Shown: one piece after another, positions 1 through 8,397 of the stretch
Numbering within the stretch: the first letter of the stretch is position 1
Layout: each line of letters begins with the position of its first letter
NCBI RefSeq assembly: GCF_015694425.1
Contig: NZ_JADQDN010000001.1
Location: 558,001 to 622,000, forward strand
Direction of reading: 5' to 3'
Length of the DNA stretch: 64,000 nt
Origin: Microvirga terrestris
GTDB lineage: Bacteria; Pseudomonadota; Alphaproteobacteria; Rhizobiales; Beijerinckiaceae
Position numbers and translations under genes: made by a program
The notes under the pieces: model-generated
The model's input: the letters and a program-made list of their open reading frames with translations, nothing else
Databases searched by the model: none
Told to the model about the DNA's origin: nothing

Positions 1-176
1 TGACCACGGGCATTCTTGGTGGCTTCACCACCTTCTCGGCCTTCTCCCTCGATGCGGTATTAATCTGGGAGCGGGGGCAGGCAGGTCTTGCATCGGCCTA
101 CGTGGCCGCTTCGATTGCGCTCTCAATTGCCGGATTGCTCGCTGGCTTGGCGTTGGTCCGAACGCTCACGGCTTAA
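1..176 (+). CDS. crcB: Fluoride channel CrcB/FluC, C-terminal part
   Basis: The open frame begins upstream of the window and ends at the TAA at 174-176, leaving 58 readable codons. The visible part starts TTGILGGFTTFSAFS, which matches the conserved GGxTTFSTFS segment of the small dimeric fluoride channels CrcB/FluC. It is followed by a second hydrophobic helix (ASIALSIAGLLAGLALV) that ends the protein, as in the family. CrcB exports fluoride passively across the inner membrane. The N-terminal half and promoter are outside the window, so intactness cannot be judged. The next gene starts about 40 bases downstream on the same strand and could be co-transcribed. Confidence 0.85.
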   Translation, partial: TTGILGGFTTFSAFSLDAVLIWERGQAGLASAYVAASIALSIAGLLAGLALVRTLTA

Positions 177-218
177 ACCCCGATTGCCGCCCGCGTGGCG
201 CTCTGGTACCCACGGATC

Positions 219-1478
219 ATGAGAAAAAGTGGTTCAGGACAGAATGGTGCCCGTGGCGGGCGGAAGGAATCTCGGCAGGGTTTTCGCTCCCGGGAGGATA
301 AGCCCGCGCGCAAAGCCCCGGCGAAGCCGCGCGGCGTGAAGTCGGCTGCAGCCAAGACGCGGGCACCCGCGGTCGCGCGTGAAAAGCCCGCCGCGGCACG
401 GCCGCAGGCAAAGGCCACGGTCGCAGAGGCTGCGCGCGGGCCTACGCGGGCTCAGGCTAGGGCAGCGGCCCAGGAGGTTCTAGCAACGGGCGTGCAGACC
501 CTCGTGGTCGAGCCTGATGAGGCCGATATGCGTGTCGACCGCTTTCTGGTTGCGCGGTTCCCGCAGCTCGCCTTCACGCATATCCAGCGCATCGTCCGCA
601 AAGGCGAGCTGCGCATCGACGGCAAGCGGGCGCAGCCCAACGAGCGGCTCGTAGCCGGCCAGAAGGTTCGGGTGCCGCCGCTGAAGCTCGACCAGCAGCG
701 TCCGGTCTCCCGCAGCCCGGCCAAGGATCAGGACGAACGCGATTTCCTGAAATCGATCACGCTTTATGAGGACAAGGATGTCCTCATCATCAACAAGCCG
801 ATGGGACTTGCCGTCCAGGGCGGATCCGGCACCAAGCGGCATGTGGACGGAATGCTCAATTCCCTCACCGGCGAGGATGGCCAGAAGCCGCGTCTCGTGC
901 ACCGTCTCGACAAGGACACGGCCGGCTGCCTCGTGATCGCCAAGACACGCTTTGCAGCGTCCACCATGGCAAAATCCTTCCGCGCTCGCACCACGCGCAA
1001 AATCTATTGGGCTCTGGTTGCCGGCGTGCCACGCGTGCGCCAAGGCAGGGTCTCGACCTATCTCACGAAGGAAGGTGACGAGGGCGATGCTCGCATGAAG
1101 GTGGCCCAGCACGGCGACGAGGGGGCAAGCCATGCGCTGACCTATTACGCGGTCATCGATACAGCGGCGCAGAAGCTCGCCTGGCTCTCTTTGAAACCGG
1201 TCACCGGGCGCACGCACCAGCTGCGTGCGCACGCGGCGCATATCGGCCATCCCATTGTCGGCGATCCGAAATATTTCGATATCGAGAACTGGGAGCTGCC
1301 CGGCGGCATCCAGAACAAGCTGCACCTCCTGGCCCGCCGCATCGTCATCGCCCATCCGCGGACGGGTAAGCCCATCGATGTGACGGCACCGCTGCCACCG
1401 CACATGCAGCAGAGCTTCAATCTGCTGGGCCTGGATACCAGCCAGTACGACCCTATCGTCGAGGCGCCCGAGGACTAG
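219..1478 (+). CDS. RluA/RluC-family 23S rRNA pseudouridine synthase with a basic N-terminal extension
   Basis: The protein converts specific uridines in rRNA to pseudouridine. From the ATG at 219 it has about 419 residues. The first ~85 are Lys/Arg/Ala/Pro-rich and look disordered. An S4 RNA-binding domain follows (DRFLVARFPQLAFTHIQRI...), then the pseudouridine synthase core with the catalytic Asp231 in HRLDKDTAG and the RTHQLRAHAAHIGHPIVGD motif. A GTG at 195 would add eight residues, but ATG 219 is the simpler choice. Typical RluC is about 320 residues, so the extension explains the excess length. Family assignment is firm; whether it is RluC, RluD or another specificity is not decided by sequence alone. 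Confidence 0.9.
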   Translation: MRKSGSGQNGARGGRKESRQGFRSREDKPARKAPAKPRGVKSAAAKTRAPAVAREKPAAARPQAKATVAEAARGPTRAQARAAAQEVLATGVQTLVVEPDEADMRVDRFLVARFPQLAFTHIQRIVRKGELRIDGKRAQPNERLVAGQKVRVPPLKLDQQRPVSRSPAKDQDERDFLKSITLYEDKDVLIINKPMGLAVQGGSGTKRHVDGMLNSLTGEDGQKPRLVHRLDKDTAGCLVIAKTRFAASTMAKSFRARTTRKIYWALVAGVPRVRQGRVSTYLTKEGDEGDARMKVAQHGDEGASHALTYYAVIDTAAQKLAWLSLKPVTGRTHQLRAHAAHIGHPIVGDPKYFDIENWELPGGIQNKLHLLARRIVIAHPRTGKPIDVTAPLPPHMQQSFNLLGLDTSQYDPIVEAPED

Positions 1479-1501
1479 GGCGTCGCTTCGATAGTCCGTA
1501 T

Positions 1502-2092
1502 CTATGGCGCTGCGCCTGCGAAAGCGGGCTCCTGCGCGGCTTTCCGGAACAGCCAGGCCGACAGGAGCCATAGGGCGGAAAAGAAACCGGTCAGGACCAC
1601 GATCACCCATGGCCAGTTTCCCCCGGTGGAGCCTAATCCGGCGCTCAGAGCGATGATTCCGACCAGTGTTTGAGCGAGCGCCGTTGCGACCAAGACCTGC
1701 GCCATGCCATGAGGCTGTAAACGTACGATGAAGCCGCCAAGAACCGCGATGGCGAGCACACCGCCATACATCAGGTTGGCCGGGTAATCCTCAGCCCCGA
1801 TGATGCCAACGGCAAGGCTCATCCAGATGAGGATGAAGGCCGCTACGACCGTAACGCCGACGGCGGCTCGATAGGCGATACCCCCAGCCACCTTTTCGGC
1901 AAGCTCGTAGGTGCCGCAGGCGCCGAGCAGCATGGTGCCAAACACGATGAAATCAGTCTCACCCCAGTTCGCTTCATCGGTGAACATCATGGCGACTAGC
2001 GGCAGCAGCCAGAGGAGCGCTGCGACAATCCAGGGCGCCATCCGCCACAAATGCCTGCCCCGTCTACCGCTATTGTCCGCGCTTGCCGCCAT
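1502..2092 (-). CDS. Hypothetical multi-pass membrane protein
   Basis: This 196-residue protein has about six hydrophobic segments, beginning with WIVAALLWLLPLVAMMF after a short basic N-terminus, and ends in a soluble tail of about 12 residues. The start is supported by a GGAGCAGGG-like ribosome site just before the ATG. I recognise no family or catalytic motif. It lies convergent to the pseudouridine synthase with 23 bases between the stops, so the two are not an operon. Function unknown; an inner-membrane location is inferred from hydrophobicity only. Confidence 0.7.
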   Translation of the reverse strand: MAASADNSGRRGRHLWRMAPWIVAALLWLLPLVAMMFTDEANWGETDFIVFGTMLLGACGTYELAEKVAGGIAYRAAVGVTVVAAFILIWMSLAVGIIGAEDYPANLMYGGVLAIAVLGGFIVRLQPHGMAQVLVATALAQTLVGIIALSAGLGSTGGNWPWVIVVLTGFFSALWLLSAWLFRKAAQEPAFAGAAP

Positions 2093-2300
2093 AGCCCTGC
2101 TCCGTGCACGCGTGAGACTTCCAAACTAACTCAAGGCTGGCCGATTTCCCATCCTGTCGCACTTTCGCCGCGCGGCCGGCGCAGCATCGGTCCATCTCAC
2201 TCAGCCATCCGGTTGTCTGAGCATTGAGGACTGAGCATCGGAGGAAACCCGGAGGTGCACGTCCACTTTCGGGCCCACTGCTCGGCAAGGAGGGAGATCG

Positions 2301-2762
2301 ATGGAACACAAGCATCTTGATCAGCTCCGTAGCGTAGCCGACATTCAGCCAAGATCATTATCCCGCGAGGAACGACTTCAGCGTTGGATCGACCTGCTCG
2401 AACGCGATCCGAAACGCTCCCTGAACTCCCTTGGCGAAATCGAGTACAAGCCGCCGGCGGAGAGGGCGTTGATCCGAGAGGACAACTCTCCACTCACAGT
2501 CGCTTATGAGGACCCGATTCTGCGCGCCGATGGCCTTGCAGGCGACAGGCTCGGCGATGCCATGCGCTATTTCGCGCTCTCCGACGGTCAGGCCCATTAC
2601 GCCCTCTGCTCGTGCCTCAGCGGGCGCACGATGGACGCCTCGACCTGCGCGCAAAGGTTGCGGAACGCGACCGGCAATGTCGCCTGGGAATCAGCAGTAG
2701 GTGCTTGGGCCCTGGCGGCTCTCGCGGTGAGCCTGCCGGGTCTCGTCTACCTGCTGGGCTGA
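2301..2762 (+). CDS. Hypothetical protein with a C-terminal membrane anchor
   Basis: This 153-residue protein starts at an ATG preceded by a good GGAGGGAG ribosome site. Residues 1-125 are soluble and charged, and about 20 residues near the C-terminus (WALAALAVSLPGLVYLL) form a single predicted membrane segment, giving a tail-anchor layout. Two nearby cysteines (CSC) sit in the middle. No family is recognised. It is followed by a perfect inverted repeat that may end its transcript. The reading frame is supported by codon pattern and the ribosome site, not by homology. Confidence 0.65.
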   Translation: MEHKHLDQLRSVADIQPRSLSREERLQRWIDLLERDPKRSLNSLGEIEYKPPAERALIREDNSPLTVAYEDPILRADGLAGDRLGDAMRYFALSDGQAHYALCSCLSGRTMDASTCAQRLRNATGNVAWESAVGAWALAALAVSLPGLVYLLG

Positions 2763-2790
2763 CGCGGGCGGCACCGGTTGCCGACCAACA

Positions 2791-2817
2791 CATCAGGAGA
2801 CTGATCGTCTCCTGATG
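2791..2817 (+). terminator. Perfect 11-bp inverted repeat, possible terminator
   Basis: The arms CATCAGGAGAC and GTCTCCTGATG are exact complements around a 5-base loop, 29 bases after the stop at 2762. No T-run follows, so intrinsic termination is uncertain; it could instead be an mRNA-stabilising hairpin. Confidence 0.4.
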
Positions 2818-2886
2818 CTGCCTTCGCCATTGCGGGCTTGCTCTGAATCGGAGACAAAGCTGCAGATCGGATAAGGCACCTTCCTC

Positions 2887-3477
2887 ATGCTTCATATCGA
2901 GCCCGTAATCCTCTCGACAGACCGCCTGACCCTGCGCCCCTTGAGCCCTGCCGACGTTCCGGGTCTCGGCGAGGCTGCCAGCGATGGTGAGCTCTGGGAG
3001 AAGAAGACCACGACCGTGCCGCGGCCGGAGGGCTTCGATGCCTATGTGCAGAAAGCCTTGGAACTTCAGGAAGCTGGCCTTGCGCTGCCCTTCGCGACTG
3101 TCGTGAACGAGGGCAATCAGGTTATCGGCTCGACGCGGTTCATGAACATCGATGCCGCCAACCACCGGGTCGAGATCGGCACCACCTGGATTGCGAAATC
3201 CTGGCAGCGGACCTTCGTCAACACCCACGCAAAATTCCTCATGCTGCGGCACGCTTTTGAGGTGCTGGGCTGCAACGCAGTGGAACTGCGAACCCATCGC
3301 CTCAACGACCAGTCCCGCGCCGCCATCGAGCGCCTCGGGGCCAAGCTCGATGGAATCCTGCGCCAGCACATGATCATGCCCGATGGGCATATCCGTGATA
3401 CGGCGGTCTACAGCATCATCCGGGACGAGTGGCGTGAAGTGAAAGCCAAGCTCGAACGGAAGATGGCTTTGGATTGA
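2887..3477 (+). CDS. GNAT-family N-acetyltransferase (RimJ/RimL type)
   Basis: This 196-residue protein has the layout of the RimJ/RimL branch of GNAT enzymes: an N-terminal TDRLTLRPLSPADV strand-helix, the central GSTRFMNID and VEIGTTWIAKSWQRTFVNTHAKFLML segment that corresponds to the acetyl-CoA-binding region, and a C-terminal ELRTHRLNDQSRAAIERLGA stretch typical of RimJ-like proteins. It should transfer an acetyl group from acetyl-CoA to an amine on a protein or small molecule; the acceptor cannot be predicted. It is cytosolic, with no signal peptide. Neighbours give no clue to a pathway. Confidence 0.85.
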   Translation: MLHIEPVILSTDRLTLRPLSPADVPGLGEAASDGELWEKKTTTVPRPEGFDAYVQKALELQEAGLALPFATVVNEGNQVIGSTRFMNIDAANHRVEIGTTWIAKSWQRTFVNTHAKFLMLRHAFEVLGCNAVELRTHRLNDQSRAAIERLGAKLDGILRQHMIMPDGHIRDTAVYSIIRDEWREVKAKLERKMALD

Positions 3478-3638
3478 GAACAGCGCATTAGATGAAGCTC
3501 CATTCGCGGAAACTTCGGGTAAAGGAGGCCGCGCTTCAGTTGTGAATGGCGACGCCGACCCCAAGCTTGGCCGCTTGCGGAACGCCGCCCGGAGGATCAC
3601 GTTGCACTTTCGATAATGTTCATCAGGTGGGTTGAGCC

Positions 3639-3923
3639 ATGAGCAGCGACATTCGGGATAATGTGAACCGCCGCCGGTTCGAGTTGGAGCGCAATGGGCA
3701 GATCGCCTTCGCGAACTATGAGCGGCGCGGGTCCGAACTGGTGATCCGGCATGTGGAAGCAGCCATCCCCTTACGCGGAACGGGGGCTGCCGGCGATCTC
3801 ATGCGGGGCGTGGCGGAGATTGCCCGCTCCGAGGGACTGAAGATTACGCCTCTGTGCGGCTATGCATTTGCCTGGATTCGTCGCCACAAGGAATACGGCG
3901 ATCTCCTGAACCGAGGGTCTTAA
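3639..3923 (+). CDS. Small YjdJ/NATD1-type GNAT N-acetyltransferase
   Basis: This 94-residue protein matches the minimal GNAT fold of the YjdJ/NATD1 family in length and pattern: an N-terminal NRRRFELERNGQIAFANYERRG strand pair, IRHVEAAIPLRGTGAAGDLM (equivalent to the H-x-EVPxxLRGxGIAxxL acetyl-CoA motif) and a C-terminal ITPLCGYAFAWIRRHKEY segment. Members are thought to acetylate an unknown small substrate. The central QGxG-like motif reads RGTGAAG. It stands alone, about 95 bases ahead of the ftsH-like gene. Confidence 0.85.
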   Translation: MSSDIRDNVNRRRFELERNGQIAFANYERRGSELVIRHVEAAIPLRGTGAAGDLMRGVAEIARSEGLKITPLCGYAFAWIRRHKEYGDLLNRGS

Positions 3924-4017
3924 TCCCCTCTATCCGGTGGGTGTGCCCATTCGCCGTACTGCGAACTGCGTCAAAATAAACTAAACAGCGGCTCCTCCAA
4001 AAAACTCAAACTGCGCT

Positions 4018-5805
4018 ATGGGGGCGCCGCCGGTGACAAACGTTCTCGAAAAAGCAAGACAGCTCTTGTCCAGGAAAAGCGTGGCCGTTTCGGCCGCCAT
4101 CTTTGCTCTGATCATCGCCGCGGCTGCCTTCCTCGCCCCCCGATATTTGGCCCAGCCGGTCGCCGAGATCTCCTATTCGGATTTCACGCGCGAGCTGACC
4201 CAGAAAAAGGTCCAGAGCGTCGTGATCGAGAGCGGCGGCCTGTCCGTCTCGCTAGCGGATAGGGATGTCTTCGTGCGCATGCCGAACGGCCTCGTGAGCG
4301 CCGACTATATCGAGCGCATCACCGCCTCCGGTGCCGAGGTCGATTTCAGGAAGCCTGGGTTCGATGCGGCCCATATGGCGAGCATCGTCGTGCCCATCGT
4401 GCTGGTTCTGGCTGTCCTCGCCATGCTAGCCATCCAGACCGATTTCAAGCCGACCTCCCGCTGGCCCAAGGTGGTTCGCAGCATCCCGAACCGCTTCGAC
4501 GACGTCGCGGGTCAGGAGGAGGCCAAGGCCGAGCTACAGGAGGTCATCGCCTTTCTGAAGGACGCGGGCGCCTTCACCAAGGTCGGAGCCCGCATCCCCC
4601 GTGGCCTGCTGATGGTAGGTCCTCCGGGAACGGGTAAGACCCTGATCGCCAAGGCCTTGGCCGGCGAGGCGGGCGTCTCCTTCATGGCAGTGTCGGGAAG
4701 CGATTTCTCGGCGCCTCTCATCGGCATCGCCAAGGGCCGCGTGTCGAAGCTCTTCGAACAGGCACGCAAGAAGGCCCCGTGCCTGATCTTCATCGACGAA
4801 ATCGACGCCATCGGCCGCAAGCGCGGGGGCGGGGGATCGGCCGCGGACCGGGAGTTCGAGGCCACCCTGAACCAACTCCTTGTGGAGATGGACGGCTTCA
4901 ACACCACGGCAGGCGTGATCGTCATCGGCGCGACGAACAGGGTTGACGTTCTCGATCCCGCGCTGCTGCGCCCTGGCCGCTTCGACCGCCAGGTTCATAT
5001 TGGGCTGCCGGACATTTGCGGCCGCGAGGCGATTCTGAATGTTCATGCCCGCAACGTCCGGCTGACGAACGGCGTGAGCCTTGCCTCCATCGCCAAGGGC
5101 ACGCCCGGCTTCTCGGGTGCCGATCTCGGCAACCTCATTAATGAGGCGGCGATCTTCGCTGCTCGCGAAGGAGCCGAGGAGGTCACCCGTGAGCACCTTG
5201 AGGCTGCCCGCAACAAGATCATCATGGGTCTCGAGCGCCGCTCTCTTGTGATCAGCGATGAGGAGCGCCGACTTGTGGCCGTGCACGAGGCAGGGCACGC
5301 GCTCTGCGCCAGCCTGCTGCCTGCGTCCGACCAAGTGCACAGTGCTACCATCATTCCCCATGGCCAAGCGCTTGGCCTCGTCATGCGCTTGCCGGAGCAT
5401 GATCGGTTCTGCATCCCGGTGGAGAAGCTCGAGGCGGATCTCATCGTTGCCATGGGCGGCCGTGCGGCCGAGGAGGTCGTGTTCGGTCCTAAGAAGGTTA
5501 CGACGGGCGCCGCCAGCGACATCGCGCACGCCACCAACATCGTGACCCGGATGGTCACCGAATGGGGCATGAGCCCGGCCATCGGCATGGTTCGCGTCAC
5601 CCGTGCGGGCGATAATCTTCCGCGCGAAGTCGAGCAGGAAATCCGGCGCATCATCGACGATATGTATGAGGCGGCAAAGACCTGCATCAAGGACAACCGC
5701 GATGCACTTGATTCTCTGACAGAGGCCTTGCTAGAGCACGAGACGATCGATGGGGATGAGGTCCGCCGGATCGTTCACATGCAGCAGGCGAGACTGGCGG
5801 CCTGA
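4018..5805 (+). CDS. ftsH: Divergent FtsH-like membrane AAA+ zinc metalloprotease
   Basis: This 595-residue protein has the FtsH layout: membrane helices at about 22-40 and 120-140 around a small periplasmic domain, Walker A GPPGTGKT at 201-208, Walker B LIFIDEIDAIG, a second region of homology GATNRVDVLDPALLRPGRFDRQ, and a zinc site HEAGH at 423-427 with a likely third ligand Asp501. FtsH degrades membrane and regulatory proteins. It is shorter than housekeeping FtsH (about 610-650) and lacks the usual C-terminal tail. Where FtsH carries the F-V-G substrate-gripping pore loop, this one reads L234-I235-G236. It is therefore probably a paralog of the essential copy with altered substrate handling. 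A GTG at 4033 is an alternative start. Confidence 0.88.
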   Translation: MGAPPVTNVLEKARQLLSRKSVAVSAAIFALIIAAAAFLAPRYLAQPVAEISYSDFTRELTQKKVQSVVIESGGLSVSLADRDVFVRMPNGLVSADYIERITASGAEVDFRKPGFDAAHMASIVVPIVLVLAVLAMLAIQTDFKPTSRWPKVVRSIPNRFDDVAGQEEAKAELQEVIAFLKDAGAFTKVGARIPRGLLMVGPPGTGKTLIAKALAGEAGVSFMAVSGSDFSAPLIGIAKGRVSKLFEQARKKAPCLIFIDEIDAIGRKRGGGGSAADREFEATLNQLLVEMDGFNTTAGVIVIGATNRVDVLDPALLRPGRFDRQVHIGLPDICGREAILNVHARNVRLTNGVSLASIAKGTPGFSGADLGNLINEAAIFAAREGAEEVTREHLEAARNKIIMGLERRSLVISDEERRLVAVHEAGHALCASLLPASDQVHSATIIPHGQALGLVMRLPEHDRFCIPVEKLEADLIVAMGGRAAEEVVFGPKKVTTGAASDIAHATNIVTRMVTEWGMSPAIGMVRVTRAGDNLPREVEQEIRRIIDDMYEAAKTCIKDNRDALDSLTEALLEHETIDGDEVRRIVHMQQARLAA

Positions 5806-5912
5806 ACCGGCCGCCTCTCACGGCAGCACGGCTGCGAGACCGCGCTTGAGAATTCACTTTACTGGCGGCAGGACATGTTCTCCCATAGGTGGGCCGCATC
5901 TGGGAGCTCCAC

Positions 5913-6038
5913 ATGAAACAACTCGTTCGCGCCGCTTTCGTCATCAGCATCGGTTTTCTGGCTACGGCCTGCGATAAGTGCGGGAACTGGAACATTAACA
6001 CCCCACAGGTCTGCCACGGGACAAAGCCGCAAAGCTGA
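5913..6038 (+). CDS. 41-residue predicted lipoprotein
   Basis: This short frame encodes a basic start (MKQLVR), a hydrophobic core and the lipobox LATAC, so signal peptidase II would leave a mature peptide of about 22 residues beginning with a lipidated cysteine. The mature part carries CDKCGNW and a further Cys (VCHG). A GGGAG-type ribosome site lies just upstream of the ATG. Short entericidin-like or orphan lipoproteins of this size occur in alphaproteobacteria, but I cannot name a family. The lipobox and three cysteines argue against chance. Confidence 0.6.
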   Translation: MKQLVRAAFVISIGFLATACDKCGNWNINTPQVCHGTKPQS

Positions 6039-6093
6039 TCGTCAATTGATACCCATATGGCAGTGTGTGGTCTGACAGGAACGCCGGGCGCTC

Positions 6094-6948
6094 CTATCGC
6101 GCCCGCAACTCTCCGTCGCTCCAGCTTTCTCGGGTAACGGGTAGGCCCAGTTGCTCTTCGAGCAGGGCTACATAGAGATCCGGCCGCGCCACATAGGGAA
6201 AGTGCCCGCCCCATTCGAAACGATAGGCGATTGAGGGTTTCAGGCGCGCTCTAACGGCTTCGCGCATCGACGGCGGAATGAGAGGGTCGTCTGCGCTCTC
6301 GATCGTTGCAATCTTGTCCCGCGGCAGGTTGAGATGTGGCAACTCCGGCCCGCGCTTCAGAGCGTTCAGCCGTGCGCGCAATTCTGGCTCCGGGATCCGC
6401 CCTCCGACTTCAGCCATGAGAAGATCGATGAGTTCCGCCTGCTTCGGATGAGCGTCCCGCCAAGCGCCGAGGCCGCGAATGAAGCCGGCGCGGAGTTCGC
6501 CGATCGGTGCCTTATTGAGATCGGAGGAATAGGGCGGTCGGGACGCGATTCCTTCAACCGAGTGCAGGGTGTTGGCCGCGATAAGCCTCTCGGTCATGTG
6601 CGGATATGTTGCAGCGAAGTATTGTGCCAGATATCCTCCGAGAGAGGAGCCGAGCACCGTAACGTGGTCAAGGCCGTTCCTGCCACAAAGCTCCGCGAGA
6701 TCGCTCGCCCATTCGGCCACGCCACCGTTCTTGGGATAGGTCACGGCAATAATGCGGGCGCGGCGTTCCAGGGCTTCGATCTGCTGCCAAAAAATGTCGC
6801 CGCGGCCTAGCGTTCCAGGAATGAGCAGCAGTGACGGACCAGCATCTCCTACGGCTACATAACCCCATTCGCGGTCATTGATCAGGATCCGCTGCTCGGG
6901 GTGAAGAGCCGCGAAACGGTCTCGGGCTGCGATTAGGCGATTGGCCAT
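6094..6948 (-). CDS. Alpha/beta hydrolase (maspardin-like)
   Basis: From the ATG at 6948, which has a strong GGAGGAG ribosome site, the protein has 284 residues; the frame stays open to 7023 but without a comparable site. It has the fold markers LLLIPGTLGRGDIFWQQ (oxyanion region), nucleophile elbow GSSLGGYLAQ, an acid in the ESADDPLIPP loop and a late His in WGGHFPYV. Substrate is unknown; the maspardin-like G-S-S-L-G-G elbow and the PGTLG segment suggest a small-ester or lipid hydrolase. It has no signal peptide. It lies downstream of the lacI-type gene on the same strand with a 129-base gap. Confidence 0.8.
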   Translation of the reverse strand: MANRLIAARDRFAALHPEQRILINDREWGYVAVGDAGPSLLLIPGTLGRGDIFWQQIEALERRARIIAVTYPKNGGVAEWASDLAELCGRNGLDHVTVLGSSLGGYLAQYFAATYPHMTERLIAANTLHSVEGIASRPPYSSDLNKAPIGELRAGFIRGLGAWRDAHPKQAELIDLLMAEVGGRIPEPELRARLNALKRGPELPHLNLPRDKIATIESADDPLIPPSMREAVRARLKPSIAYRFEWGGHFPYVARPDLYVALLEEQLGLPVTRESWSDGELRAR

Positions 6949-7077
6949 GCGAACAACTCCTCCACATTCAGACCGACGATGGATCGCGGCGCGTTCAGGC
7001 TGCCGCAGATGGCACATGAACACCAGGGGAGAGGTGATGTGACCTTGGTGAAACGTCTTCGAGCAATGCGGGTCTGA

Positions 7078-8136
7078 TCAGGTGCTTCGCCGTTCGACCA
7101 GAACGTGGCCGGTGTCGATGATGCGGGAGGCGCCTGTAGGGTGTTCGCCATGGATGCCGGCGAGAATCAGGCGCGCGACTTCCTTCCCTATCAGGTCCCC
7201 GGACGGGCGGATCGTCGTCAGGGAGGGTATGCACGAAGCACTGAAGTCGAGGTCCCCAAATCCCACCACGGCAATCCTGTCTGGCACGTCGATGCCCCGA
7301 CGCTGGCATTCGAAGAGTGCACCTAAGGCAATTAGATCGTTCGAGCAGGCGATACCGTCGAGGTCAGGAATCTGTTGTAGGGCACGGCTCAAGAGGAGCG
7401 ATCCGGCCTCGACCGTGGCTGCTCCCGGATGATTGATGATCTCACAGGTTACGTGCTCCGCCGCGCGCTTGGCCTCCTCGGCGAAGCCGCTCGCCCGCTT
7501 GGCTGCACGATGATCCTCTTGCATGCGGGCGCCGAGGAACGCGATGGAGCGGCCCTCCTTGGACAGGAGGTGCCGGGCGGCGGAGGCACCGACCTGCGGG
7601 TGTGAAAACCCTACAGCCATGTCGATAGGCTTCCCGCCGATCTCCCACATCTCGATGACCGGAACGCCACTCGCCTGTAAAAGCTTACGGGTCCCGGTGC
7701 TGTGCGACAGGCCCGTCAGAACAACGGCGGCCGGGGCCCAGGAGAGGGCGGTTCGAACCAGGGCCTCCTCCTGATCCTCTCCATACTCGCTGTGACCGAG
7801 AATGACCTGCAGGCCCTCCGCAGCCAATTCGGCCTGAAGGGTCGACACCGTTTCAGCAAAGAATGCATTGCGGATCGAGGGTACGATGATGCTGACGACT
7901 TTTGAGGAAGCTGCTGCAAGCCCTCCTGCCACCAGATTGGGAACATAGCCCAGTGTCGAGATCGCGCGGGCGATTTCCTGGCCTGCAGCAGGGGAAACGG
8001 CAGCGGGCTTTCGAAGGTAAAGGGAAACCGTGGAAGGGGAGACCTGAGCGAGCTTGGCCACGTCCATCATGGTCACGCGCTGCATCTTGCGGCGCTTCCG
8101 GGGTACGCGATCCTGCAAGCTGCTGTCAGCTTCCAT
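7078..8136 (-). CDS. LacI-family regulator, likely of the sulfoquinovose operon
   Basis: This 352-residue protein begins with a short basic tail, then the LacI helix-turn-helix (MMDVAKLAQVSPSTVSLYLRKPAAVSP) and the hinge region (ISTLGYVPN). A periplasmic-binding-protein-like ligand domain follows (VVSIIVPSIRNAFFAETV..., GIACSNDLIALGALFECQRRGIDVPDRIAVVGFGD). It is divergent from the ABC/SQ operon with 261 bases between, and two copies of a 10-base word that fits a LacI operator lie in that gap, one between its own promoter and its start. The inference is a repressor released by SQ or a pathway intermediate, with autoregulation. Confidence 0.88.
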   Translation of the reverse strand: MEADSSLQDRVPRKRRKMQRVTMMDVAKLAQVSPSTVSLYLRKPAAVSPAAGQEIARAISTLGYVPNLVAGGLAAASSKVVSIIVPSIRNAFFAETVSTLQAELAAEGLQVILGHSEYGEDQEEALVRTALSWAPAAVVLTGLSHSTGTRKLLQASGVPVIEMWEIGGKPIDMAVGFSHPQVGASAARHLLSKEGRSIAFLGARMQEDHRAAKRASGFAEEAKRAAEHVTCEIINHPGAATVEAGSLLLSRALQQIPDLDGIACSNDLIALGALFECQRRGIDVPDRIAVVGFGDLDFSASCIPSLTTIRPSGDLIGKEVARLILAGIHGEHPTGASRIIDTGHVLVERRST

Positions 8137-8148
8137 CAGCTATCCTTT

Positions 8149-8162
8149 TCGTAGCGCTTCGA
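8149..8162. promoter_or_regulatory. Candidate LacI-type operator O1
   Basis: TCGTAGCGCTTCGA is a 14-base imperfect palindrome (12 of 14 positions symmetric) around a central CG, the usual form of LacI-family operators. The word TCGTAGCGCT recurs exactly at 8289-8298. It lies between the predicted regulator promoter and the regulator start codon, which would allow autorepression. Confidence 0.55.
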
Positions 8163-8178
8163 GAGAATTCTTTCCGTC

Positions 8179-8207
8179 AGTATAGTGTCAGTGATTCGAT
8201 TTTACAA
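8179..8207 (-). promoter_or_regulatory. Predicted sigma-70 promoter of the lacI-type regulator
   Basis: On the minus strand, -35 TTGTAA (8202-8207) and -10 TATACT (8179-8184) are separated by exactly 17 bases. Transcription would start near 8172, so O1 lies just downstream of the start site. Confidence 0.5.
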
Positions 8208-8274
8208 AGGGTTATAGATTTCCCTATCCAAAAGCCTCGTTCCGGCAATGGAAATCGACCTCTTAGAAAGTCAC

Positions 8275-8303
8275 TTGCTTAGAATTTATCGTAGCGCTAT
8301 TAT
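8275..8303 (+). promoter_or_regulatory. Predicted sigma-70 promoter of the sulfoquinovose operon
   Basis: -35 TTGCTT (8275-8280) and -10 TATTAT (8298-8303) are separated by 17 bases. The second operator candidate overlaps the spacer and the -10 box, which would explain repression by steric block. The leader before the first gene would be about 90 bases. Confidence 0.55.
8289..8302. promoter_or_regulatory. Candidate LacI-type operator O2
   Basis: TCGTAGCGCTATTA shares its first ten bases with O1 and keeps the central AGCGCT palindrome; five of seven half-site positions are symmetric. The two operator centres are 140 bases apart. Confidence 0.55.
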
Positions 8304-8397
8304 GGGCGCAATGAGCCGAGAATCCTGAGACTCGTCGCAGGGGCGGATATGCAGGCGCGCCGGATTTGAGTGCGCCGCAAAGCAACAGGGAGGGAGC

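Noticed and set aside
480..1610. Long minus-strand open frame opposite the pseudouridine synthase
   Set aside because: It is an antisense shadow of a gene with strong family motifs; its own translation shows no domain.
5797..5814. 6-bp stem GCGGCC/GGCCGC at the ftsH stop
   Set aside because: Too short and overlapping the stop codon; likely chance in GC-rich sequence.
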